A stretch of 64,000 nt of DNA from UBA4416 sp035439445 (GCA_035439445.1 DAORKG010000018.1:5907-69906), one strand, 5' to 3'. Counted from the stretch's first letter, positions 17,478 through 25,784 are shown. Numbers and translations are program-made. Notes: generated by a model from the sequence alone, not told the origin.

Positions 17478-18194
17478 ATGGATATTCTAAGAGATTTAAA
17501 GTTACAAAGACAAAAAAATATAGAATTTGTTCAAAATAGTTTGCTAGAGGAAGCTTACTCAATTTTAAAAGGAGATTTTTCTACCAATAACAAGCTTGGT
17601 TTGAACACAGCGTCTCTTAATTCAGATTCACTTGTTATTTCTGAAAAAAAGTTGAATTCGGAAAATATATATTCTGAAAAGGATATTAAAAATTGTTGCG
17701 TAAAGTATTCTTTACGTTTTTTAAATAGTAAAATTTATAAATCAGAGTTGCCTTATGATGCCCATATTAAAAGCTCTGCTTTTGAGATTGAAATAGGAAA
17801 ATTTTTAGATTTTAAGATTCTTACAGAGGTGTCAAATTTTACTTCTCCTTTTCCAAATACACAACAGTTGCTGTTTGCAGATATAGGTAATGGAGAGTAT
17901 TATTTTATTTGTCAGTGGGGAAGAGAATATTCATCTTATCGAAAAATAGCTTCATTTCCATACAGAAATATTGAGTATTTATTTTTGTACATATTATTGC
18001 TCTCAGGTATTTTAACCATTGTTACCCCAACAACATTTATTACAACTAAGCCAAATATTGATTATTTCTCAATGATTAGAATGGCTTATTTCTTTTGGTG
18101 TGTCATTTTTATATCCTCTATTTTCACATACTATGTGATAGGTATACGCAAAGGATTGAATAATTCACTGTGGGACAATAGCTCATTTCTGTAA
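17478..18194 (+). CDS. Unknown 238-aa protein with two C-terminal membrane helices
   Basis: No family recognised. The first 150 residues are soluble and begin MDILRDLKLQRQKNIEFVQ, probably helical; a later part contains LLFADIGNGEYYFICQWGREYSSYRK. Two hydrophobic segments follow (about 163-185, EYLFLYILLLSGILTIVTP, and about 195-222, MIRMAYFFWCVIFISSIFT), then a short cytosolic tail. The dyad upstream and the dyad overlapping its 3' end place it within the sulfur island regulon. A sensor or membrane stress role is possible but not shown. Confidence 0.65.
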   Translation: MDILRDLKLQRQKNIEFVQNSLLEEAYSILKGDFSTNNKLGLNTASLNSDSLVISEKKLNSENIYSEKDIKNCCVKYSLRFLNSKIYKSELPYDAHIKSSAFEIEIGKFLDFKILTEVSNFTSPFPNTQQLLFADIGNGEYYFICQWGREYSSYRKIASFPYRNIEYLFLYILLLSGILTIVTPTTFITTKPNIDYFSMIRMAYFFWCVIFISSIFTYYVIGIRKGLNNSLWDNSSFL

Positions 18195-18204
18195 CTTTTG
18201 TTAC
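18191..18204. promoter_or_regulatory. GTAAC-N4-GTTAC dyad, copy 4
   Basis: GTAAC-TTTT-GTTAC with perfect arms, centred at 18197.5 and overlapping the stop of the preceding gene. It is 58.5 bases upstream of the -7 box TAGTTTCG (18256-18263) that serves the next two genes. Confidence 0.7.
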
Positions 18205-18230
18205 CATTCTTTAAAAAATTAATAAGTTCC

Positions 18231-18263
18231 TTTGAAAACTGATTTTCATCATACTTAGTTTCG
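18231..18263 (+). promoter_or_regulatory. Predicted promoter for the small protein and cstB-like gene
   Basis: TTTG (18231-18234), 21 bases, then TAGTTTCG (18256-18263), one mismatch from TAnnTTTG. The start codon at 18309 follows about 45 bases later. Confidence 0.5.
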
Positions 18264-18308
18264 AATGACTATCCGAAATTTGTACAGTAAAAATTAAAAA
18301 TACATATT

Positions 18309-18419
18309 ATGTTATCAACTGTCATTTTCATCGTAGTTCTTCTTCACTTAGGTGCTGGTTTTGGTTACTTAGCTTATAAGTTATCACCGAGCAAAAAAGA
18401 TGAAGGTTCAGCAAAATAA
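18309..18419 (+). CDS. 36-aa single-pass membrane microprotein
   Basis: A short open frame with ATG 18309 and TAA at 18417-18419. The protein starts MLSTVIFIVVLLHLGAGFGY, one membrane helix, and ends with the charged tail KLSPSKKDEGSAK. It has its own promoter and is followed after 28 bases by the cstB-like gene, so the two should share a transcript. No family recognised. It may be a membrane anchor or regulator for sulfide handling, inferred only from position. Confidence 0.65.
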   Translation: MLSTVIFIVVLLHLGAGFGYLAYKLSPSKKDEGSAK

Positions 18420-18447
18420 TTTTATAAACTATTAAAATCATATTATT

Positions 18448-19866
18448 ATGAAAGTAGAACAAATTTATACGGGCTGTATTGCTCATGCGGCTTATTATTT
18501 AGAAAGTAACGGTGAGGCAGCTATCTTTGATCCGCTTCGCGAAGTGCAACCATATTTAGACAGAGCAAAAAAAGATAATGCCAAAATTAAATATGTGTTT
18601 GAAACACATTTTCATGCCGACTTTGTTAGCGGTCATTTAGATTTAATGAAACATGCTGGTGCTGAGATTGTATTTGGTCCTACGGCTAAACCGGCTTACA
18701 AAGCAACCACTGCCGAAGATGGTCAAATATTTAAAGTAGGTAATTATAGCGTGAAAGTAATTCATACGCCTGGTCATACCATGGAAAGCACGACTTACTT
18801 ATTAATAGACGAGAATGGTAAAGAACATGGTATTATCAGTGGTGACACTTTGTTTATTGGAGACGTAGGCCGCCCTGATTTAGCGCAGCATGTGATTGCT
18901 GATTTAACAGAAGAAAAATTGGCAGGGCATTTATATGATTCGTTACGAAATAAAATTATGCCTTTAAGTGATGACTTAATTGTGTATCCTAATCATGGTG
19001 CCGGAAGTGCTTGTGGTAAAAACATGAGTAAAGAAACTACTGATACTTTAGGGCATCAAAAGCAAGTAAACTATGCCTTAAATCCTCAGTTAACTAAGGA
19101 GCAATTCATTAAAGAAATTTTAACCGGCTTAGTGCCGCCTCCGGGTTATTTTCCTCAAAATGTATTGATGAATATTGGAGGGTATGAAAGTATTGATAAC
19201 GTTATTCAAAAAGGTTCAAGAGCATTATCTGTAACCGAGTTTGAAGTTGCGGCAAACGAAACGCAAGCGTTAATTATAGATACCCGTAAATCACAAGTGT
19301 TTAATAAAGGTTTTGTTCCAAATTCAATTAATATTGGTATTGACGGTAGTTTTGCTACTTGGGTAGGTACATTAATTCCAAGTGTGAAACAGGAAATATT
19401 AATTGTGGCTGATGAGGGTAGAGAAATGGAAGTGATTACTCGTTTGGCTAGAGTAGGGTACGATAATGCTATTGGTTATTTAAAAGGAGGATTTGATGCG
19501 TGGAAAGAAGCCGGAAAAGAAATTGATCAAATAACATCCATTAGTCCCGAAGCATTAATAGATCTTCACAATCAGGGTACGATTAATATTTTAGATGTGA
19601 GAAAGGCAAGCGAGTACAATAGCGAGCATATTGTAGGTGCCGTTAATGCTCCTTTAGATTTTATTAATGATAATATGGCTGCGATAGATAAACACAAAAC
19701 ATATTATGTTCATTGTTTATCAGGTTACCGTTCGATGGTGTTTATCTCTATTTTGCAGGCTAGAGGTTACAGAAATTTAATTGACTTAACAGGAGGCTTT
19801 AATGCATTAAAAGCTAGCAATTTGTTTAAAATAACAGATTACGTTTGTCCTACAACCTTATTGTAA
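18448..19866 (+). CDS. CstB-like persulfide dioxygenase with two rhodanese domains
   Basis: 472 aa. The N-terminal metallo-beta-lactamase domain (about 1-245) has ETHFHADFVSGHLDL, IHTPGHTMEST and SGDTLFIGDVGRPDL, the ETHE1-type mononuclear iron site. The first rhodanese (about 265-350) has ALIIDTRKSQVF, but its loop (VADEGREM) lacks the catalytic Cys. The second (about 365-460) has NILDVRKASEY and VHCLSGYRSM with Cys423. This MBL/pseudo-rhodanese/rhodanese order matches staphylococcal CstB, which oxidises persulfides and makes thiosulfate. It is the core catabolic enzyme of the island and ends at a strong hairpin. Confidence 0.92.
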   Translation: MKVEQIYTGCIAHAAYYLESNGEAAIFDPLREVQPYLDRAKKDNAKIKYVFETHFHADFVSGHLDLMKHAGAEIVFGPTAKPAYKATTAEDGQIFKVGNYSVKVIHTPGHTMESTTYLLIDENGKEHGIISGDTLFIGDVGRPDLAQHVIADLTEEKLAGHLYDSLRNKIMPLSDDLIVYPNHGAGSACGKNMSKETTDTLGHQKQVNYALNPQLTKEQFIKEILTGLVPPPGYFPQNVLMNIGGYESIDNVIQKGSRALSVTEFEVAANETQALIIDTRKSQVFNKGFVPNSINIGIDGSFATWVGTLIPSVKQEILIVADEGREMEVITRLARVGYDNAIGYLKGGFDAWKEAGKEIDQITSISPEALIDLHNQGTINILDVRKASEYNSEHIVGAVNAPLDFINDNMAAIDKHKTYYVHCLSGYRSMVFISILQARGYRNLIDLTGGFNALKASNLFKITDYVCPTTLL

Positions 19867-19874
19867 CTATTTGA

Positions 19875-19910
19875 TTCAAGGGTATTTAAATAAATACCCT
19901 TGAATTTTTT
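19875..19910 (+). terminator. Terminator after the cstB-like gene
   Basis: TTCAAGGGTATTTA and its complement (19874-19903) with a short loop, followed by T6. Confidence 0.8.
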
Positions 19911-19917
19911 AATAAAA

Positions 19918-19935
19918 TTTACCCATTTGGGTAAA
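19918..19935. promoter_or_regulatory. TetR operator upstream of the regulator gene
   Basis: TTTACCCA-TT-TGGGTAAA, a perfect 18-bp dyad. It ends 8 bases before TACATTTG (19944-19951), the predicted -7 box, so bound protein would block transcription of the regulator. The same arms occur at 20588-20605. Confidence 0.85.
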
Positions 19936-19955
19936 AATAGTATTACATTTGTATC

Positions 19956-20570
19956 GTGAATAGTATACCTGATAATACTACAGAACAAAAAATAATTGAA
20001 GCAGCCGAAACAGTGTTTCATGAAAAAGGCTTTGATGGCGCCAGAATGCAGGAGATTGCAGATAAAGCAAATATCAATAAAGGCTTACTTCACTATTATT
20101 TTAAAAGTAAAGACGCTTTGTTTGATGCCATTTTTAATATGGCTATCAAACGTATGAGTGGCAATATTAATTCTATTTTAAAAATGGAAATTTCTCTTGA
20201 TGAGAAAATAGATTTGATTATTGATAGTTATATGAATCTTTTGTTACGTAATTCATCTCTTCCGCGATTTGTGATAACAGAGTTAAACAAAGATTCGGAT
20301 AGATTTATTAAAAAATATTTGAGCGGAGAGATAAGTCACGTATTTGCCAGGTTTATTGATTCTGTTCAGCTAGAGATTAATAAAGGGAAAATAAAACCTA
20401 TAGATCCTCGGCACTTGTTTATGAATATGTTATCCATGATTTTATTTCCATTTATTGGTAAACCTATGATTCAGACACTGATGGGCGTAGATAACAATGA
20501 GTTCAATAAATTAATGCTCGAACGTAGAGAACATATTAAAGCTTTTATAAAGCAAGCAGTTAAACCATAA
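19956..20570 (+). CDS. TetR/AcrR family transcriptional repressor
   Basis: 204 aa from a GTG start. The N-terminal helix-turn-helix is clear: IIEAAETVFHEKGFDGARMQEIADKANINKGLLHYYFKSKDALF (about 10-55). The C-terminal ligand and dimer domain ends with KAFIKQAVKP. It is followed by the efflux operon it probably represses. Matching palindromes precede both this gene and the operon, so autoregulation plus control of efflux is expected. The inducer is unknown. Predicted transcription starts at or next to the GTG. Confidence 0.92.
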   Translation: MNSIPDNTTEQKIIEAAETVFHEKGFDGARMQEIADKANINKGLLHYYFKSKDALFDAIFNMAIKRMSGNINSILKMEISLDEKIDLIIDSYMNLLLRNSSLPRFVITELNKDSDRFIKKYLSGEISHVFARFIDSVQLEINKGKIKPIDPRHLFMNMLSMILFPFIGKPMIQTLMGVDNNEFNKLMLERREHIKAFIKQAVKP

Positions 20571-20586
20571 TTTTTTTTTAACCCTA

Positions 20587-20606
20587 TTTTACCCAAATGG
20601 GTAAAA
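20587..20606. promoter_or_regulatory. TetR operator upstream of the efflux operon
   Basis: Nine-base arms TTTTACCCA / TGGGTAAAA around AA, a perfect dyad with the same arms as the operator at 19918. It lies 15 bases before the chosen tolC start, in the promoter or initiation region. Confidence 0.85.
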
Positions 20607-20620
20607 GTAATGATAAACTA

Positions 20621-21940
20621 ATGAATATGAATAATTTTAAATCGCCACTAACTACCTTTCTGGTAGTTTTATGTGTGTTTAGTTTAAAAGCACAAGAAAC
20701 TGTCAAGTTATCTTCAATCAATGAGGCTTTTGCTTTGGCAAAAAATAAGAACTACACATTTGTAAATGCCGAACTACAAAAAAATATAGCAGAGCTTACC
20801 AAGAAAGCTGCGGTTGGCAATGTATTTAATCCTCGTGTGCCAACTACCATTCAGGCATTGGATAACATGAATCAGCAGGTGAGTTTTTTACCGGCCGAAG
20901 CTTTTGGTGGTCCGGCGGGTACGTTTAAACAAGTAACCATTGGTCAACAATATGTATCAACATTTGCCATTATGCCTCAGTTCGAAATTTTTAATTTTTC
21001 AAATCTCGCACAAGTAAAATCTTCTAAAATAAATGAGCAATTAGTTGATAATCAAAATAAACTCAACGAACAGCAATTGTATAATAAAATCAATTCTATT
21101 TACTCTAACATACTTTCGTTTAACGGGCAAAAAGAAGTTTTACAAGAAAATTTAGTGTTGGCAGAAAATATACAAACCATTATTAAACAAAAGTTTGATG
21201 AAGGATTAGTGAGAAAGCAAGAGGTAAATGAAGCGGAAGTCAATGTCATTTCTATAAAAGATAAATTAGAACAACTTGAGGTAAACTTAAAAATGCAATA
21301 TCAATTATTGAATTTGTTTTTCGAAAATCAAGCTTCAAGTGAAGTAACCGAAAGTATTTGGAATTATGAAAACTCAAGTGCCATATCACAGGCAAAAAAT
21401 AATTTGGATGTTGAAAACACCCACCTACAAAGCCTTTTAGCTAAACAAGAGTATAAATCATTAAGATATCAAAATTTACCATCATTATCGTTTGTGTCAT
21501 CATTTAGTTGGCAAAATTTAAGTAACGAATCGTTCTTTAGTTCCAAATCAAATAACACTAATTTTAATTATTTGGGTCTTAAATTAAATTTAGACTTACC
21601 TACCGCTCAACGAATTGCGAATACAAGAAATAAAAGCATTCAGGTGAAAATACTGAGTAATAGTGAGGAACACGCTGCTAAAGAAAACGATATTAAAAAT
21701 CAGCAACTATTACTGGATTATGAAAAGGCTTTAAAGCAAGTTGAGAACTACAAAAAAATTGTATTGCTTAAAAAAGACAACTATGATAAAAATTATAACC
21801 AGTTTAAAGAAAATATTTTATCGCTTGATAAGTTATTAATTTCTCAAAACGATATGCTGGTTAGTAAATTAAATCTAGTTGTTGCATTAGCAAATATCAG
21901 TTTCAATAAAAATAAAATAGACATTAATAATAAATTTTAA
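20621..21940 (+). CDS. TolC family outer-membrane channel protein
   Basis: About 439 aa from ATG 20621. An upstream ATG at 20597 lies inside the TetR operator and is rejected; 20627 is also possible. The signal peptide ends VFSLKAQE. SSINEAFALAKNKNYTF opens the first OMF repeat, and long helical stretches (KQKFDEGLVRKQEVNEAEVNV) form the periplasmic barrel. It is the outer-membrane exit of a MacAB-like tripartite ABC pump; the adaptor gene starts 2 bases after its stop. Confidence 0.9.
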   Translation: MNMNNFKSPLTTFLVVLCVFSLKAQETVKLSSINEAFALAKNKNYTFVNAELQKNIAELTKKAAVGNVFNPRVPTTIQALDNMNQQVSFLPAEAFGGPAGTFKQVTIGQQYVSTFAIMPQFEIFNFSNLAQVKSSKINEQLVDNQNKLNEQQLYNKINSIYSNILSFNGQKEVLQENLVLAENIQTIIKQKFDEGLVRKQEVNEAEVNVISIKDKLEQLEVNLKMQYQLLNLFFENQASSEVTESIWNYENSSAISQAKNNLDVENTHLQSLLAKQEYKSLRYQNLPSLSFVSSFSWQNLSNESFFSSKSNNTNFNYLGLKLNLDLPTAQRIANTRNKSIQVKILSNSEEHAAKENDIKNQQLLLDYEKALKQVENYKKIVLLKKDNYDKNYNQFKENILSLDKLLISQNDMLVSKLNLVVALANISFNKNKIDINNKF

Positions 21941-21941
21941 T

Positions 21942-23027
21942 ATGAAGAAAGTACTTATTTTATCCATGACATTATTTGTTGCTTCTTGCTCAAATAATAA
22001 AGAAGTTAAGCCTTTAGTTCAAGATATTAAAGAATTAGTTTTTGCATCCGGACAATTGGAATGGGATGATTCTTATAATTTGACGGCTTTAACGGATGGT
22101 GTTTTGCAACATGCCGATTTTGAAATAGGCAATGTTGTGCAAAAAGGAGATAGTTTGGCAACCATCGATAATCAAATGAATACGATTAATACCCAAATAT
22201 CACAAAGTCAGTTGGCAATTAGTAATGAAAACTTAAATTTTAATTCTCCTGCATTACAACAACTGCAACAAAATATGTTGTTTGCCGAAAGTAAATACCA
22301 GCAAGATAAAACTCAGGAAGAGCGTTATAAGCGTCTTTATGAAACCCAAAGTGTTTCGAAACTGGAGTATGAAAATGCTCAACTGAATGCAAAAAATTCA
22401 CTATCAAATTATAATGCCTTAAAAAAACAAGCCGATGTTATTTTGCAACAAGCAAAGCAGCAGCAAATAACAACACAAGGTCAGTTAAAAAATAATGAGG
22501 TAATACTTGGCTACAATAAAATTATAGTTGCCGAAAGTGGAACTATCATCAAAAAATTTAAAACAACAGGTGATTATGTTCGCAAAGGTGATGTGATTGC
22601 AACAATTGCTAATGAGAAAAAAATACAAGCCGTATTAAACGTTGACGAAAATAGTATTGCAAAAGTTAAAATAGGTCAGGTAGTGTATGTTAAACTTAAT
22701 ACTGATAAAAATAAAGTTTATAACGGAAAAGTAACAGAGATTTTATCTGCCTACGATCAGCAAACACAATCATTTATTTGTAAGGTTAATTTTGATACGC
22801 TACTAAACGGCTCCTTATTTGGAACTCAATTAGAGGCTAATATATTTGTTAACGAAAAGAAAAATACCTTGCTTATTCCTCGTCAGTATTTAGGTTTTGG
22901 CAATAAAGTAAATGTAAAAGGAAAGGGTGAAACGATGATTATTAAGCCAGGCATCATCTCAACCGAGTATGTAGAAGTGCAGGAAGGGATTACTAAGGAT
23001 GATATTTTACTTCCCTTAAAACCATAA
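21942..23027 (+). CDS. Efflux periplasmic adaptor lipoprotein (MacA/HlyD-like)
   Basis: 361 aa. The signal MKKVLILSMTLFVASC gives lipidated Cys16. The biotinyl-lipoyl hairpin is split: VLQHADFEIGNVVQKGDSLATID (about 50-72) and GTIIKKFKTTGDYVRKGDVIATI (about 199-221). A long Gln-rich coiled coil lies between them. The C-terminal domain has LLIPRQYLG. It bridges the ABC permease and the TolC channel. Confidence 0.9.
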   Translation: MKKVLILSMTLFVASCSNNKEVKPLVQDIKELVFASGQLEWDDSYNLTALTDGVLQHADFEIGNVVQKGDSLATIDNQMNTINTQISQSQLAISNENLNFNSPALQQLQQNMLFAESKYQQDKTQEERYKRLYETQSVSKLEYENAQLNAKNSLSNYNALKKQADVILQQAKQQQITTQGQLKNNEVILGYNKIIVAESGTIIKKFKTTGDYVRKGDVIATIANEKKIQAVLNVDENSIAKVKIGQVVYVKLNTDKNKVYNGKVTEILSAYDQQTQSFICKVNFDTLLNGSLFGTQLEANIFVNEKKNTLLIPRQYLGFGNKVNVKGKGETMIIKPGIISTEYVEVQEGITKDDILLPLKP

Positions 23028-23032
23028 TCGTC

Positions 23033-24256
23033 ATGAACATTAATTCATTAATAGCTAAAACTTATATTGTTTCTAATAAAAAGCTTACTGCTGTAGCAGT
23101 ATTAGGAGTTTTATTAGGTATGTCGATTTATATTTTTATGAATAGCATGATGGTTGGTTTTGATAGAAGTTCAACCACTTCGGTATTTAAATCAACTGCT
23201 CATATTAGAGTGTATAAAGATGATGAGATAAGTAAAGCATTGATATATCAGGATAGTGTGAAATCTCTGATTATCAATCCAAAAGTTGTTCCCATTAATA
23301 ATACAATCATTAATCCTAATTTGGTAATTGAAACTATTATAAAACAAAAGGATGTGGTGGTTGTAACACCTCAGGTAAATACCAATGTGTTTTACAATAA
23401 TGGTAAATCACAAATATCCGGTTTAGCCGTTGGTGTAAAACCCGACGAAGCTAATTTGATGTACGATATTAAATCGTTTATGGTAGAAGGTAATTTTGAT
23501 TTATTAAAATCTAATCCTAATGGTATTGTGATTGGAAGCGGTATTTCTGATAAAATGAATTTAAGAATTAATGATAACTTAAATCTCACCTCTTCAAAAG
23601 GAATTAACCGAACCTTTAAAGTCATTGGGATATTTAAAACCAACAATTCTAATACCGATAAATCTAAATCCTACATCAATATTTCGGCAGCACAGCAATT
23701 ATTAAAACAAGGTTCCAGTTACATAACAGATATCAATGTCAATATCAAAGATCCCGAAAATGCCGAGATCGTGTCTGCAAGAATATCAGAAATAACAGGC
23801 TATAAAGCAGAAGGGTGGAAGCAAGCAAACGAGACATTAATGGCTGCTAATAAAATGCGTAAAATCATTATCACCTTTGTTTCGTTAACCATATTGCTGG
23901 TAGCTGGTTTCGGAATCTATAATATTTTAAATATGACCGTGTCTCAAAAAATTAACGATATCGCTATTTTAAAAGCTATTGGATTTAAAGGGAAGGATGT
24001 TATCCGAATATTTGTAACGCAAGCGGTAACTATTGGTTTTTTAGGAGTTATTGGTGGTGTTATGATGGCCTCAATATTAATTACCATTCTTAAAAATGTT
24101 TACATAGGTGGTGATATAGGTTATTTTCCTATTGATTATGAACCAAAAAAATATATTCAAGGCATATTAATAGGTTTAATCATTACATTTTTTGCAGGCT
24201 TTATTCCTGCCAAGAAAGCAGCCAATGTTGACCCTGTAGAAATTTTAAGAAAGTAA
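23033..24256 (+). CDS. ABC transporter permease (MacB/FtsX family)
   Basis: 407 aa. One N-terminal membrane segment (LTAVAVLGVLLGMSIYIFM) precedes a periplasmic MacB-PCD domain (about 45-270, with VVVVTPQVN and GVKPDEANLMYD). Three C-terminal membrane segments follow: IIITFVSLTILLVAGFGIYNILNM, VTIGFLGVIGGVMMASILI and GILIGLIITFFAGFIPAKKA. NDIAILKAIGFKGKDV is the coupling helix typical of FtsX-type permeases. The nucleotide-binding subunit is the next gene, so MacB function is split over two polypeptides. Confidence 0.92.
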   Translation: MNINSLIAKTYIVSNKKLTAVAVLGVLLGMSIYIFMNSMMVGFDRSSTTSVFKSTAHIRVYKDDEISKALIYQDSVKSLIINPKVVPINNTIINPNLVIETIIKQKDVVVVTPQVNTNVFYNNGKSQISGLAVGVKPDEANLMYDIKSFMVEGNFDLLKSNPNGIVIGSGISDKMNLRINDNLNLTSSKGINRTFKVIGIFKTNNSNTDKSKSYINISAAQQLLKQGSSYITDINVNIKDPENAEIVSARISEITGYKAEGWKQANETLMAANKMRKIIITFVSLTILLVAGFGIYNILNMTVSQKINDIAILKAIGFKGKDVIRIFVTQAVTIGFLGVIGGVMMASILITILKNVYIGGDIGYFPIDYEPKKYIQGILIGLIITFFAGFIPAKKAANVDPVEILRK

Positions 24257-24258
24257 GC

Positions 24259-24933
24259 ATGAACATTTTAGAGACAAAACATATCGATAAATATTTTCAC
24301 GACCCTGTTGAATTTCAGGTGCTAAAAAATATTTCGTTTGATGTTAAGAAAGGAGAATTTCTAACAATGATTGGAAAATCAGGGAGTGGCAAATCAACGC
24401 TACTTTATATCCTATCAACTATGGATACAGATTATAAAGGAGAATTATACATTGACAACCAACTACTAACCGGGCAAACAAAAGATCAGTTAGCTGAATT
24501 GAGGAATGAAAAAATTGGATTTGTATTTCAGTTCCATTATTTATTACCCGAATTTTCTTGTTTAAGAAATGTGATGATACCTGCATTGAAACTAGGGAAA
24601 TTATCTGAAGAAGAAATAGAAGAAAAGGCATATCAGAAATTAGATATTTTAGGATTAAAAGACCAGGCCCTTAAACCTGCCAGTAAATTATCGGGCGGAC
24701 AACAACAGCGTGTGGCTATTGCCAGAGCTTTAATAAACGATCCATTAATTATTATGGGTGATGAACCAACCGGTAATTTAGATAGTAAGAATACGGATAT
24801 AGTGTTTGATATTTTTCAAAACCTCACTAAAAACTATGGGCAAACTATTATTGCAGTGACCCATGATGATGATTTTGCACGCAAAAGCGATAGAATTATT
24901 GAAATGAAAGATGGTGAAATATTAAAGCAATAG
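24259..24933 (+). CDS. ABC transporter ATP-binding protein (MacB/LolD type)
   Basis: 224 aa. Walker A is GKSGSGKST (about 39-47), the Q-loop is FVFQFHYLLPEFS, the signature is LSGGQQQR (about 143-150), Walker B is IIMGDEPTGNLD and the H-loop is AVTHDDDFA. It is the last gene of the TetR-controlled operon, 2 bases after the permease. With the three preceding genes it forms a complete tripartite exporter; the substrate is not evident. Confidence 0.95.
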   Translation: MNILETKHIDKYFHDPVEFQVLKNISFDVKKGEFLTMIGKSGSGKSTLLYILSTMDTDYKGELYIDNQLLTGQTKDQLAELRNEKIGFVFQFHYLLPEFSCLRNVMIPALKLGKLSEEEIEEKAYQKLDILGLKDQALKPASKLSGGQQQRVAIARALINDPLIIMGDEPTGNLDSKNTDIVFDIFQNLTKNYGQTIIAVTHDDDFARKSDRIIEMKDGEILKQ

Positions 24934-24979
24934 TTTATACGTTTTTTTTAGAATTGCATTTGTTTTTAATTATTATTAC

Positions 24980-25010
24980 TTTGTAAAAAAAACTATTGAA
25001 CGTATTTCTT
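24980..25010 (+). promoter_or_regulatory. Predicted promoter of the Crp/Fnr gene
   Basis: TTTG (24980-24983), 19 bases, then TATTTCTT (25003-25010), a partial match to TAnnTTTG. No GTAAC dyad is present here. Confidence 0.4.
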
Positions 25011-25027
25011 TACCTCTATATAAAATC

Positions 25028-25660
25028 ATGGAAAACCTAAAAGAAAAATTAAGCCAGATATTAGAACCAAAATTAATAGATGAGATTGTTGCCATTGGCA
25101 AAATATCAAAGTTTAAGGAAGGGGATGTGATTATGGATTATGGCAAAAACATTAAGTTTATGCCAATGATCCTATCCGGAACTATCAGAGTGATGCGCCG
25201 AGATGAAGAAGATCATGAAATTTTATTGTACTATTTAGGTTCTAACGAAAGTTGTGCCATGGCTTATACATGTTGTATGGAAGCTAGAAAGAGCGAAATA
25301 AAAGCCATTGCCGAAGACAATGTAGAGTTAATTGCTATACCACACGATAAGTTGGATGAATGGCTGGTAAAATACCCAAGTTGGAAGAGTTATATCTTTA
25401 ATAGTTTTACACAACGCTTTAATGAGTTATTAAAATCATTAGAGAGTATTGCTTTTAATAAATTAGACGAACGTTTGATTAAGTATTTGAAAAACAAAGC
25501 TAAAGTAACAGGTAAAACATCCATACCTTTATCTCACCACCAAATTGCCGAAGAGATGGGAACGAGTAGGGTAGTAATATCTCGCTTGCTAAAGCAATTA
25601 GAAAACGGTAAAAAACTAGTGCTTTATAGAAATGAAATTAAACTATTGAGTAGTTTTTAA
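25028..25660 (+). CDS. Crp/Fnr family transcriptional regulator
   Basis: 210 aa. An N-terminal cyclic-nucleotide-binding-like beta-roll (about 10-120) is followed by the dimer helix and a C-terminal winged helix, IPLSHHQIAEEMGTSRVVISRLLKQLE (about 160-186). A loop in the sensor domain holds Cys76, Cys82 and Cys83 (SNESCAMAYTCCMEARKSE). It lacks the N-terminal Fnr cysteine cluster and clear cAMP-binding residues. It is the only Crp/Fnr protein in the window and is near the GTAAC-dyad promoters, so it is the best candidate to bind them. That link is an inference. Confidence 0.9.
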   Translation: MENLKEKLSQILEPKLIDEIVAIGKISKFKEGDVIMDYGKNIKFMPMILSGTIRVMRRDEEDHEILLYYLGSNESCAMAYTCCMEARKSEIKAIAEDNVELIAIPHDKLDEWLVKYPSWKSYIFNSFTQRFNELLKSLESIAFNKLDERLIKYLKNKAKVTGKTSIPLSHHQIAEEMGTSRVVISRLLKQLENGKKLVLYRNEIKLLSSF

Positions 25661-25669
25661 TTATGTATC

Positions 25670-25742
25670 GTCATCGCGAGGCATGAAGCGATCTCATCCT
25701 TAGTAATGAGAGATTGCTTCGTAAAGGAACACGCGCAATGAC
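25670..25742. repeat. Paired inverted palindromic repeat, class C (GTCATCGCGAGG...)
   Basis: GTCATCGCGAGGCATGAAGC runs into GATCTCA, then a spacer of about 11 bases, then GAGAGATTGCTTC ending GCGCAATGAC. Arms are inverted and the outer ends are GTCA and TGAC, as in the other repeat classes here. Confidence 0.8.
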
Positions 25743-25746
25743 TAAC

Positions 25747-25784
25747 AAAAACCCCCTCTGTTAGAAATAGCAGAGGGGGTTTTT
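25747..25784. terminator. Bidirectional terminator
   Basis: A 14-bp stem AAAAACCCCCTCTG with its complement and a 10-base loop, between the convergent Crp/Fnr and DUF1599 genes. Confidence 0.9.
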
